Below are positions 7,146 to 13,734 of a stretch of DNA of 20,628 nucleotides, piece after piece. Under the pieces are notes generated by a model. It did not search any database and was not told the DNA's origin. It was given only the letters and a program-made list of their open reading frames with translations. This DNA is from JAUZQZ01 sp036985955 (GTDB taxonomy: Bacteria > Pseudomonadota > Zetaproteobacteria > Mariprofundales > Mariprofundaceae). A program made the translations under genes and the position numbers. The first letter of the stretch is position 1, and every line of letters begins with the position of its first letter. Location: the NCBI GenBank assembly GCA_036985955.1, contig BTQQ01000013.1, forward strand, positions 1-20,628. The letters run 5' to 3'.

Positions 7146-8738
7146 ATGCATTACAGAATCAATGGCTGGCATCTTTCCATGCCATCTTTGTTTACAATAA
7201 GGATATCAAAGCGGGCAGCGTTAGGCGTTTTGGCCGTAATGTTATGGACCCTTCCGCTAAGTCAGGTACAGGCGGGGGAAGGAAATATTAGCGTGGATCT
7301 GACTTATGCCGCCGCCGGTTTGGGTTACCAGACAGGGACTGCAACCGTGACGCTGGGTAGCAAGACCGCCAACTACAATATCAAGGGATTCCAGTTTCTG
7401 GGCGCTGGCGTATCCAACTTTAAGGGAACGGGTACAGTGAGGGGCGCTCACTCACTGAATGATCTGAACGGAGATTTTACCGTCACACGCGGTTCGTTGT
7501 CCGCCATTGTTGGTGGTGTGACTATGAGCCTGCACAACCCAAGGGGCGTGGTCATAAATCTGTCCGGCACCTCAACGGGGGTTGGTGCCTCGGTGGGTCC
7601 GGGCAAGCTGACCTTTGCACGTACAGGCGCTATCAAGAGCGTGGGTGGTCATGCGCATCCAGATCATGCAATGGCATCCGCTCATGCGGCAGGGGGCCAA
7701 TCTTCATTTATGCCGACGGGCATGGATAAATCTTTACCCCACATCGGTCTGTATGCCTACGCCAAGGGCCATGCCATGATTTCAAATCCGCCAGACCTGC
7801 TTGGCGGGGCGTTAAGGGTCAGTCTGGTGAAGAAGAACACCAGTACCCACTGGGTGCTTCCCGGCCCCCGTTTTCTGGATCCCGTCGTCTTCGGTAATTC
7901 AGCGCATCCTGTCGGTTTTGAGCAGGCGCCGTTTCCGTTGATCGGTATCCCGCCCGGTTTGCGTAAATCGGAAGGTGGGAAGTATACCTTCGTGGATCAC
8001 GCCACACCCTTTAGCGACTGGATGGAAGTAGGTGTTGGGAGTGTCAGTATGAAGCTGGTGGATGCGACGGCGATTGATGGCGCCAGGACCAAGGATAAGG
8101 TTGATTTTGATGCGACTTTCAAGAGCCCGGATGGGAAATTCACCTACCGCGTAGTGAGCAAGAAGGCGCTTCCCCACGGCATGGGATATCCGTTCTTTGG
8201 TGGTGTAGTGACCAACCATCTGCTGCATGGAGCGACGAGCATTGGCACGCGCCTGATGCCGACAGAGTTTGTCTACGCCGGATTCTGGGGGGTTGGCAAG
8301 ATTTACCGCAATGGTAAGCTGGTTAATGACGGACAAATTATTCATGTCATGGTGGGCGAGCTTGTCCGTGGCGATAATCATAATCTCCAGTTTGACGGTG
8401 GCGTGAATCCGCGCGGAATGACGATGCATCTGATGGTGCCGCCTTACCGTGTAAGCCCCAAGGGACCGGTGCTGGCGCCGGTTAAAACCGGCTATGCCCC
8501 GTTTCCGCTCATCAAGAAACACATGATGGCGAAGATGAAGATGCTGAAAGGGATGAAATCCCTGACTCCGGCACAGAAAAAAGCACAGATGAAGACCATG
8601 ATGGAAGTCAAGGATCTTATGGCGCGTACCAAGGAGAACATGGTGCAGGCGATGATGCAGGGTGATAAATTTTTCGGGCAGCCATTCCTGCACGTCATGT
8701 TTGGCATGCAGGCTTCCGATATGCGTGTCAGGCATTGA
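7146..8738 (+). CDS. Secreted protein with His-rich linker and Met-rich C-terminus, function unknown
   Basis: 530 aa. The ATG at 7146 is chosen because AGGAG (7134-7138) lies 7 nt upstream. A long basic n-region and a hydrophobic core lead to a likely cleavage after VQA (about residue 43). Residues about 45-160 form a Gly/Thr/Ser-rich beta domain with SAIVGGVTMSLHNPRG and GVGASVGPGKLTF, faintly like DUF1134/SYLF ends, which is only an impression. A His-rich linker (GGHAHPDHAMASAHAAGG, about 168-185) joins it to a second unrecognised domain (about 190-455) containing VYAGFWGVGKIYRNG. The last 74 residues hold about 15 Met, in pairs such as HMMAKMKMLKGMK. His and Met richness suggests soft-metal binding in the periplasm; this is inference. 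Confidence 0.8.
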   Translation: MHYRINGWHLSMPSLFTIRISKRAALGVLAVMLWTLPLSQVQAGEGNISVDLTYAAAGLGYQTGTATVTLGSKTANYNIKGFQFLGAGVSNFKGTGTVRGAHSLNDLNGDFTVTRGSLSAIVGGVTMSLHNPRGVVINLSGTSTGVGASVGPGKLTFARTGAIKSVGGHAHPDHAMASAHAAGGQSSFMPTGMDKSLPHIGLYAYAKGHAMISNPPDLLGGALRVSLVKKNTSTHWVLPGPRFLDPVVFGNSAHPVGFEQAPFPLIGIPPGLRKSEGGKYTFVDHATPFSDWMEVGVGSVSMKLVDATAIDGARTKDKVDFDATFKSPDGKFTYRVVSKKALPHGMGYPFFGGVVTNHLLHGATSIGTRLMPTEFVYAGFWGVGKIYRNGKLVNDGQIIHVMVGELVRGDNHNLQFDGGVNPRGMTMHLMVPPYRVSPKGPVLAPVKTGYAPFPLIKKHMMAKMKMLKGMKSLTPAQKKAQMKTMMEVKDLMARTKENMVQAMMQGDKFFGQPFLHVMFGMQASDMRVRH

Positions 8739-8752
8739 ATCGTCCATAAACA

Positions 8753-8771
8753 GCCTTCCATGAGAGAAGGC
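8753..8771. other. Small hairpin after the Met-rich protein gene
   Basis: GCCTTC (8753-8758) pairs with GAAGGC (8766-8771) over a 7-nt loop. No U-tract follows, so it may stabilise the 3' end rather than terminate. Confidence 0.35.
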
Positions 8772-8795
8772 GGCAAACACAGGTGTTGAAAAGGT

Positions 8796-8826
8796 GGCTC
8801 TGGGATTTTCCAGAGCCTCTTTGGTT
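8796..8826 (+). terminator. Rho-independent terminator after the Met-rich protein gene
   Basis: GGCTCTGG (8796-8803) pairs perfectly with CCAGAGCC (8810-8817) over a 6-nt loop, followed by the T-rich TCTTTGGTTTT. It sits 58 nt after the stop at 8738 and separates this gene from the DUF302 gene, implying a separate promoter for the latter. Confidence 0.7.
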
Positions 8827-8873
8827 TTGAATTTATACTGTTGCATTGAAAGTGACAGATGCAGCTTTTTTTA

Positions 8874-8897
8874 ACAGTACCAAAATTTTAAAACTGT
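8874..8897. promoter_or_regulatory. Symmetric AT-centred dyad upstream of the DUF302 gene
   Basis: ACAGT, 3 nt, AAAATTTT, 3 nt, ACTGT: both arms and the 8-bp centre are symmetric about one axis (18 of 24 positions). This is a typical shape for a dimeric repressor site. No promoter boxes can be assigned with confidence and no protein is known. Confidence 0.35.
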
Positions 8898-8904
8898 CGC
8901 AGTG

Positions 8905-8919
8905 ATTTATGAATAATGC
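8905..8919. repeat. Second copy of the 15-nt motif ATTTATGAATAATGC
   Basis: Identical to 5825-5839. Flanks are also related: CGCAGTG precedes it here and CGCAGT there; AGG follows here and GGG there. It lies about 125 nt before the DUF302 gene. Copies in two separate intergenic gaps suggest a shared regulatory element. Confidence 0.5.
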
Positions 8920-9043
8920 AGGCGCATGCATAGACTCCTGATGGTGTAAGGTTTACTTCTCTTTTCCGACTGTACGATGTTGCCATGCACACCATGCTTT
9001 TGCAGGTGGCTGGTGGAGTTTCATAAAATACAGGAGGAATAGT

Positions 9044-9523
9044 ATGAGAAAGAAATTATCAAAAATGACATGGGCTGTGCTGATGTTGTCCGTAGGCATG
9101 CTAATAAGCCTGCCTTCCGTTGCTCAAGCCGGATCAGCTCTGGCTGTACAGGTGAAGGCTGCGGGTTCGGTGCAGGATGTGATCGCCAAGCTTAAAAGCA
9201 TGGTGCATAAGAATGGAATGATGGTGATGGGTGAACTTCATCAGGGAAAGGTGATGTCCATGGTGGGCCTGAGTATTGAATCTGAAAGCATTTTCGTGGG
9301 CAATGCCACGGTAGGCAAGAAGCTGTTTTCGGCCAATTCCGGTGCAGGCGTCGCAGTTCCCGTCCGTATCAATGTCTATAAGGATGTAAATGGTTCAACC
9401 ATGGTGGCGTATGTGCCTCCATCCCGAGTGCTTGCCGCATATCACAATCCCATGATGGACAAGGTGGCGGGAATGCTGGATGGCAAGCTTGCCAAAATGA
9501 CTGGCATGCTGGGTGGCATGTAA
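9044..9523 (+). CDS. Secreted DUF302-family protein, Met-rich
   Basis: 159 aa. Signal peptide MRKKLSKMTWAVLMLSVGML with likely cleavage after AQA (about residue 29). The mature part follows the DUF302 layout: a helix with VQDVIAKLKSMVHKNGMMVM, then strands with VGLSIESESIFVGNATVGKKL and a C-terminal helix. The name is a domain label without a settled function. Met is unusually frequent (about 13 in the mature part), especially in the tail, which ends KMTGMLGGM. A strong AGGAGG ribosome-binding site supports the start. It is 34 nt before the membrane-protein gene, and its Met-richness echoes the tail of the 7146-8738 product. Confidence 0.85.
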   Translation: MRKKLSKMTWAVLMLSVGMLISLPSVAQAGSALAVQVKAAGSVQDVIAKLKSMVHKNGMMVMGELHQGKVMSMVGLSIESESIFVGNATVGKKLFSANSGAGVAVPVRINVYKDVNGSTMVAYVPPSRVLAAYHNPMMDKVAGMLDGKLAKMTGMLGGM

Positions 9524-9557
9524 TTTTGTTTAACCCCACAATTGAGGATATGCTTTT

Positions 9558-10238
9558 ATGCAATTAAAAGCTCTGATGCAATCGCTAAATAAGGAAGAAT
9601 TTCTCCTGAGCCTGGTTATCCTGGCTACGGCAGGCATTTCTCCTAATATTTTCGTGGCAGCGCAGGCGGGTATTGCCGACATGAAGGATTTAGCATTATG
9701 GCTGCTTATTCCCGCCATAATCATCCTGATTTTGGCCTTGTTGTTTGTATATTTGCGCGGCCATACGCGATTGGTCAACAGGGTGCTTGCAGGCGCTGCT
9801 GCGGGGGTTGTTGCCACTGTGGGACTGGAAGCTGTGCGGATGTACAGCTTCCACCACGGAGGTATGCCCGGAGATCTGCCGAGGCTGATGGGAGTACTGC
9901 TGACCGATCAGTTCATGGTGGGGCCATCTTCTTTTTCGGATTTTATGGGTTATGCCTATCATTACTGGAATGGTGCTTCATTTGGCATTGTGTTTGCCGT
10001 TTTTCTGGGTAGAAAAACAGTTTTATGGGGTGTCGCGTATGGGATTATCATTGGCACCATTTTCTTGATGAGCCCCCCCGTAGATGCGTTGGGCATTGGT
10101 TTTATGGGCAAGGATATGCCGACGATGCCGCTGACTGTTTACATTGCTCATCTTGCTTACGGTGGCATCCTTGGTTGGCTCTGCCATCGCTGGGTCAGGA
10201 ACGAAGGCTGGTTGCTTACATCTTCGAATGGTTCATAG
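9558..10238 (+). CDS. Polytopic inner-membrane protein of unknown function
   Basis: 226 aa with about six hydrophobic segments (roughly 15-36, 45-66, 74-92, 137-151, 155-173, 190-209). Between segments 3 and 4 is a polar loop with SFHHGGMPGDLPRLMG (97-112), whose adjacent His pair and Met could bind metal. Segment 4 starts YHYWNGASFGIVFA and segment 6 has YIAHLAYGGILGWL; such Gly-rich patterns recall DUF1440/DUF6789-like membrane families, but I cannot assign one. A GAGGA ribosome-binding site precedes the ATG. Probably co-transcribed with the DUF302 gene and functionally paired with it by position. Confidence 0.8.
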   Translation: MQLKALMQSLNKEEFLLSLVILATAGISPNIFVAAQAGIADMKDLALWLLIPAIIILILALLFVYLRGHTRLVNRVLAGAAAGVVATVGLEAVRMYSFHHGGMPGDLPRLMGVLLTDQFMVGPSSFSDFMGYAYHYWNGASFGIVFAVFLGRKTVLWGVAYGIIIGTIFLMSPPVDALGIGFMGKDMPTMPLTVYIAHLAYGGILGWLCHRWVRNEGWLLTSSNGS

Positions 10239-10380
10239 ATACCATGATTTGGGCTTCTGATTCACAGGACTTTCTTCCAGTCAGTTTGCCGAATATTTGG
10301 TTCGTAAGTAAAACCTTTTTACATCGACAACAGCAATATCATGTATGTTTCTGCCCAATGCCTTGGCTTATGCTGTGAAT

Positions 10381-10421
10381 GTGAGAGACGTCGAAAAACA
10401 CTCCCTCACCTGATTAGTGAG
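10381..10421 (+). other. Mutually exclusive small hairpins
   Basis: GTGAG occurs at 10381-10385 and 10417-10421, and CTCAC at 10405-10409 can pair with either. The second pairing has a 7-nt loop. Alternative pairing is a hallmark of attenuators and riboswitches, but 5-bp stems can occur by chance. Confidence 0.3.
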
Positions 10422-10439
10422 CATACAGGCAATACGAAA

Positions 10440-10490
10440 CTGGCCACCGGGGTTTCCTTTCTCCCCATCCCGCACCCGGTGGCCAGCCTT
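10440..10490 (+). terminator. Long-stem hairpin, terminator-like
   Basis: CTGGCCACCGGG (10440-10451) pairs perfectly with CCCGGTGGCCAG (10475-10486), followed by CCTTTT. The loop is 23 nt and pyrimidine-rich, with GTTTCCTTTCTCCCC. It could terminate the DUF302/membrane-protein transcript 200 nt downstream of its last stop. The long structured loop and the distance leave room for an RNA element instead. Confidence 0.55.
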
Positions 10491-10581
10491 TTGATGTCAT
10501 TTGTAAAAACAGTTCGTCATTCAAGGTATTGTAAGCATCGGATTTCCTTTCCGACCTTTAGAGCCGGAAGTGCTTGAACCC

Positions 10582-10598
10582 AGGAGGTGTGTACGTTG
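10582..10598 (+). promoter_or_regulatory. Ribosome-binding site that sets a TTG start for the epimerase gene
   Basis: AGGAGGTG (10582-10589) is a near-perfect anti-SD match. The in-frame GTG at 10587 lies inside it and cannot be the start. TTG at 10596-10598 is 8 nt from AGGAGG, the normal spacing. Confidence 0.65.
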
Positions 10599-11369
10599 TT
10601 CCAGACGTTGGATGGACTGAAAGTTGGAGCACTTTCCGTGGACCAGATGCGCGAGGTGGACCGGATTGCCATGAACGAAACCGGCCCGTCCCTGCTACAG
10701 ATGATGGAAAATGCAGGTTCCGTGCTGGCGGAATTTACATGTGAGCAATGGCCGCGTGGCGTACGCGTGGGACCGGTAGTGGTGCTGGCGGGCGTGGGCC
10801 ATAACGGCGGTGGTGGTATCTGCACGGCCTACCACCTTCTATGCCAGGGCGCGAATGTACGCGTATGCCTGGCCGGTGACGAATCCCGGCTGAGGAAAGC
10901 GACCACAAAACAGCTGACGCGTTTTCGCAAAGCGGGGGGGCTGGTGATTGACACAGCAGAAGTGATGGATTCAAAGCCGTTTATTGTGATTGACGCCCTG
11001 ATTGGCTATGGACTGCATGGCGCACCGTATGGATTGATTGCAGAGTTGATTCACTGGGCCAACGTTTGCGCCGCTCCCGTCCTGTCTCTGGATGTGCCTT
11101 CGGGCCTGAATGCGGATACGGGCGCGCTTTCCCATGATACGGCATCACATCCATGTATCCGGGCAACGAAAACATTGACACTGGCCCTGCCGAAACGGGG
11201 TCTGGTCGCCGCAAGCGTGGGAGAGTTGTGGCTGGCGGATATCGGTATTCCGGGAACCGTATTCCAAAAACTGGGAATTGATGTGCAGCCACCTTTTGTA
11301 GGTACTGCCAAAATCCGGCTTAATATTCGTGGAGATTCGCCTGTGTTTCCGGGATCGCCATTGGGTTGA
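10596..11369 (+). CDS. nnrE: NAD(P)H-hydrate epimerase, stand-alone YjeF_N domain
   Basis: 257 aa. Epimerises the R and S forms of damaged NAD(P)HX so that a dehydratase can repair them, in the cytoplasm. Family signs are SVDQMREVDRIAM near the N-terminus, the nucleotide-binding LAGVGHNGGGG (G66 to G74), VIDALIGYGLHG with Asp133, and SLDVPSGLNADTG with Asp166. Many bacteria have this domain fused to the ADP-dependent dehydratase (NnrD); here the protein stops after the epimerase domain and no dehydratase lies in the window. The start is TTG at 10596. The last 25 or so residues are not typical. The Asp and Gly motifs fit an active enzyme, though some YjeF_N proteins have other roles. Confidence 0.85.
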   Translation: MFQTLDGLKVGALSVDQMREVDRIAMNETGPSLLQMMENAGSVLAEFTCEQWPRGVRVGPVVVLAGVGHNGGGGICTAYHLLCQGANVRVCLAGDESRLRKATTKQLTRFRKAGGLVIDTAEVMDSKPFIVIDALIGYGLHGAPYGLIAELIHWANVCAAPVLSLDVPSGLNADTGALSHDTASHPCIRATKTLTLALPKRGLVAASVGELWLADIGIPGTVFQKLGIDVQPPFVGTAKIRLNIRGDSPVFPGSPLG

Positions 11370-11407
11370 ATTGATATCAGGATAGTGAAGGTCGCTGTCG
11401 GGCCTGC

Positions 11408-11668
11408 CTACTCCTTGGCGACATCGCGCAGTGCATCGCGAATAAGTTCACGGTCTTTTTGTGGCAGGTCAACCTCAAACGTGCCGTTGCTCTTCCGAAT
11501 GAGGGCCAGCACATCGTGGAGCAGGTGAATTTCCTCTTCACAGTTGCGACAGGACTGGCACATCATCAAATGCAGGCGCAGGCGAAACCATTCAGTGAAA
11601 CTAAGCCTGCGTTCGAATGCATTCGAAGCCAGTTGGCTTGCCAGTCTACATGATTTGTTGTTGCTCAT
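11408..11668 (-). CDS. Zinc-binding anti-sigma factor (zf-HC2/ZAS type)
   Basis: 86 aa, soluble, no membrane segment. The zinc motif H-x3-C-x2-C is present as HLMMCQSC (His33, Cys37, Cys40), with an extra Cys43. The following helix (EEEIHLLHDVLALIRKS) is the usual sigma-binding stretch. Anti-sigma factors of this type hold the partner ECF sigma factor inactive and often release it on thiol oxidation or metal loss. The start overlaps the end of the sigma gene by 4 nt, so the pair is co-translated. The short cytoplasmic form suggests sensing of an internal redox or metal signal. Confidence 0.85.
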   Translation of the reverse strand: MSNNKSCRLASQLASNAFERRLSFTEWFRLRLHLMMCQSCRNCEEEIHLLHDVLALIRKSNGTFEVDLPQKDRELIRDALRDVAKE

Positions 11669-12276
11669 ATCGCTTTGTTATCCCCGAACCACGTTTTTTC
11701 CAGACATTTTCGTAAAACCAGTCTTGCCCGGTGCATAATAACGTGCAAATTGGTCGGCGTAATATCGCATGCCTTACAAATTGTATCGGTATCCTCCCCG
11801 TTTAGTTCACGCAGAGTAAATACATGCCGGTGTTGTTCGGTAAGTTTGGCGATGCAGGCATTCAAGGCCCGAAGAAACTCCTGATTGCTGCTCAATCGCT
11901 CCGGATCGCCCGCCCAGCCATGGACAGGCTGCCGCCATTGGCCATGGGCATCAAAAAAGTCCGATGTCGGGTCCGTCTCAAGGCGGTTTGCCAGGTTCCG
12001 GTCACGAATCTGCTTGCGTATATAATCGGTAATTTTGTGTTTCAGGATACCTACCAGCCAGGTACGGATGGATGAATCACCACGGAAATTCTTTCTGGCT
12101 TTCCATGCGGCAATCAGTGTTTCCTGCACCATGTCACGAGCAATTTCTTCATTACTCAAGCGGAACAGTGCGTAGCGATACAGGTAGTCGCCATACAGCG
12201 TAAGCCATTCTTCAGCATTTCGGTTTCCGGTTTGTTCTCCGGCTTTCTCATGATTCTCTGGCTTCTTGCTGCTCAT
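11665..12276 (-). CDS. ECF-family RNA polymerase sigma factor
   Basis: 203 aa. Region 2 is clear: YALFRLSNEEIARDMVQET, then AAWKARKNFRGDSSIRTWLV and GILKHKITDYIRKQ (together about 35-90). Region 4 is at about 138-195 and includes KLTEQHRHVFTLRELNGEDT and the helix-turn-helix ITPTNLHVIMHRARLVLRKC. Regions 1.1 and 3 are absent, as in group 4 sigma factors. It is paired with the overlapping zinc anti-sigma gene and divergent from the fad operon, with a gap of about 155 nt. Its target promoters are unknown; the fad and Met-rich envelope genes are candidates only by proximity. Confidence 0.92.
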   Translation of the reverse strand: MSSKKPENHEKAGEQTGNRNAEEWLTLYGDYLYRYALFRLSNEEIARDMVQETLIAAWKARKNFRGDSSIRTWLVGILKHKITDYIRKQIRDRNLANRLETDPTSDFFDAHGQWRQPVHGWAGDPERLSSNQEFLRALNACIAKLTEQHRHVFTLRELNGEDTDTICKACDITPTNLHVIMHRARLVLRKCLEKTWFGDNKAI

Positions 12277-12376
12277 GCATCCATCCTGCCATGAGCGAGG
12301 ACAGCATCAACAAGATTTCACGGGTGCTCGTGCGTTCTTGTTATTTATGCGTGTGATCTTCGACCAAACAGCAGAC

Positions 12377-12389
12377 CTTGCGCTGCAAG
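12377..12389. promoter_or_regulatory. Short perfect dyad in the sigma/fad divergent gap
   Basis: CTTGC (12377-12381), GCT, GCAAG (12385-12389): a 5-bp perfect inverted repeat 43 nt before the thiolase ATG. It could be an operator or leader hairpin. It does not match the PsrA or FadR consensus as I know them. No clear -35/-10 pair was found for either direction. Confidence 0.3.
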
Positions 12390-12432
12390 CGAATGTAGGC
12401 TAGTTAAGAACAGAGAGGTGAAACGACAAAAT

Positions 12433-13734
12433 ATGCAACGCGAAATTGTGGTGGTATCCGGTTGGCGCAGTCCGCTGGGTAAGGCAGGTGGTGTATTTGC
12501 CCGGATGACTGCCGTTGATCTGGGCGTGGCGGTGGCGCGCGAGGTGATGGCGCGTTCGCCGGTGAACCGGGACGACCTGGATGCGGTGATTATCGGTAAT
12601 GTGATTCAGCCTGCGGAGGCGGCGAATATCACCCGCGTGATCGCGTTGGAAGCAGGGGTGCCACGGCTTGTTCCCGCGCATACCGTGCATCGTAATTGCG
12701 CCTCGGGCATGCAGGCGGTGACGGATGCGGCGGAAAAGATTCTGGCCGGGCGCTCCGAAGTGGCATTGGTGGGCGGCGTCGAATCCATGACGCATGCGCC
12801 GCTACTGTTTCATGATCGTTTCCGTGAGGCGTTGGGCTCGCTGCAAAAGGCGCGGAATTTGCCATCCAAAGCACGGGCGCTGCTTCAGGTGGCGAAAGCC
12901 CCGTGGAAGCCGCGTATCAGTTTGATTGAAGGGCTTACCGATCCCACGGTACATCTGAATATGGGGCAGACAGCTGAAGTGCTGGCGCGAGAGTTCAGTC
13001 TTACACGCAAGGCCCAGGACGAATTCTCACTGATGAGTCACCAGCGGGCGGACGAGGCATGGAAGAGTGGCTGGTATGACGGCGAGGTGGTGCATGTGTT
13101 TCCACCCCCGGCGTATGCGCCGGTGCATCGTGATGAAGGTATTCGTGCCGGTCAGAGCATGGAGGCGTTGGGAAAACTTAAACCTGTGTTCGACCGGCCG
13201 CTGGGGACGGTTACGGCCGGTAACAGTTCACAGATCACCGATGGCGCGGCCATGCTGATTCTGACGCATCGTGAAAAAGCCGAGGCCGAAGGCTGGCCTG
13301 TTCTCGGCTATTTGCATGACTGGGCCTATTCCGGTTGTGATCCCGCACGTATGGGGCTGGGGCCGGTATTTTGTTCGCAAAAATTGCTTTCAGCCCGTGG
13401 GTTGGCCATGCACGATGTTGCAAGAGTTGAAATTAACGAGGCATTCGCGTCGCAGACGCTGGCCTGTCTGAAGGCCATGAATTCCAAACATTTCTATGGC
13501 AAACATTTTGGCGGCAAAACGCCGATGGGTGCGCCGGACATGGACAAACTCAACGTCCATGGCGGTGCTATCGCCATGGGGCATCCGGTAGGCATGAGCG
13601 GTGCGCGCCTGATTCTGACCCTGCTCAGACAACTGAAGCATGACACGGGTGGTGGATTGGGCGTAGCGACATTGTGCGTGGGTGGAGGTCAGGGTGGAGC
13701 AACACTGGTAGGGAGTGATCCATGGAAGTCGTAA
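12433..13734 (+). CDS. fadA: Acetyl-CoA C-acyltransferase (3-ketoacyl-CoA thiolase)
   Basis: 433 aa from ATG 12433 (MQREIVVVSGWRSP, matching the usual thiolase start); GTG at 12418 would add five residues, and GAGGTG (12415-12420) serves as a slightly distant ribosome-binding site for 12433. Performs the last beta-oxidation step, releasing acetyl-CoA. Catalytic residues are visible: nucleophile Cys89 in NCASGMQAV, His376/His384 in NVHGGAIAMGHPVGMSGARL, and Cys415 in LCVGGGQGG. A long loop after residue 130 (LGSLQKARNLPSKARAL) resembles the FadI/trifunctional-beta type more than the shorter FadA. The gene overlaps the next by 13 nt. Confidence 0.93.
   Translation: MQREIVVVSGWRSPLGKAGGVFARMTAVDLGVAVAREVMARSPVNRDDLDAVIIGNVIQPAEAANITRVIALEAGVPRLVPAHTVHRNCASGMQAVTDAAEKILAGRSEVALVGGVESMTHAPLLFHDRFREALGSLQKARNLPSKARALLQVAKAPWKPRISLIEGLTDPTVHLNMGQTAEVLAREFSLTRKAQDEFSLMSHQRADEAWKSGWYDGEVVHVFPPPAYAPVHRDEGIRAGQSMEALGKLKPVFDRPLGTVTAGNSSQITDGAAMLILTHREKAEAEGWPVLGYLHDWAYSGCDPARMGLGPVFCSQKLLSARGLAMHDVARVEINEAFASQTLACLKAMNSKHFYGKHFGGKTPMGAPDMDKLNVHGGAIAMGHPVGMSGARLILTLLRQLKHDTGGGLGVATLCVGGGQGGATLVGSDPWKS

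Larger units (their letters stand above)
8739..9043. other. Non-coding gap with hairpins, a dyad and the repeated 15-mer
   Basis: No convincing gene in these 305 bases. In order it holds a small hairpin (8753-8771), a terminator hairpin (8796-8817), a symmetric AT-centred dyad (8874-8897), the 15-nt motif shared with the arsM upstream region (8905-8919), and the AGGAGG ribosome-binding site before 9044. This is long for a gap in the window and looks regulatory. Confidence 0.6.
10239..10595. other. Non-coding region with possible structured RNA
   Basis: No credible gene in 357 bases. It contains a competing pair of small hairpins (10381-10421), a 12-bp perfect stem with a 23-nt pyrimidine-rich loop (10440-10486), a 5-bp hairpin (TCGGA 10538-10542 with TCCGA 10550-10554), and the strong ribosome-binding site of the next gene. 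I recognise no known riboswitch class. Confidence 0.6.

Noticed and set aside
7899..8846. Long open frame (315 codons) on the minus strand opposite the Met-rich protein gene
   Set aside because: Its product is rich in His and Arg as expected from an antisense reading, has no motif, and the plus-strand gene has a ribosome-binding site and signal peptide.
9983..9998. Match to a sigma-54 promoter (TGGCAT, 5 nt, TTGC)
   Set aside because: It lies inside the membrane-protein coding region with no gene start shortly downstream; most likely chance.
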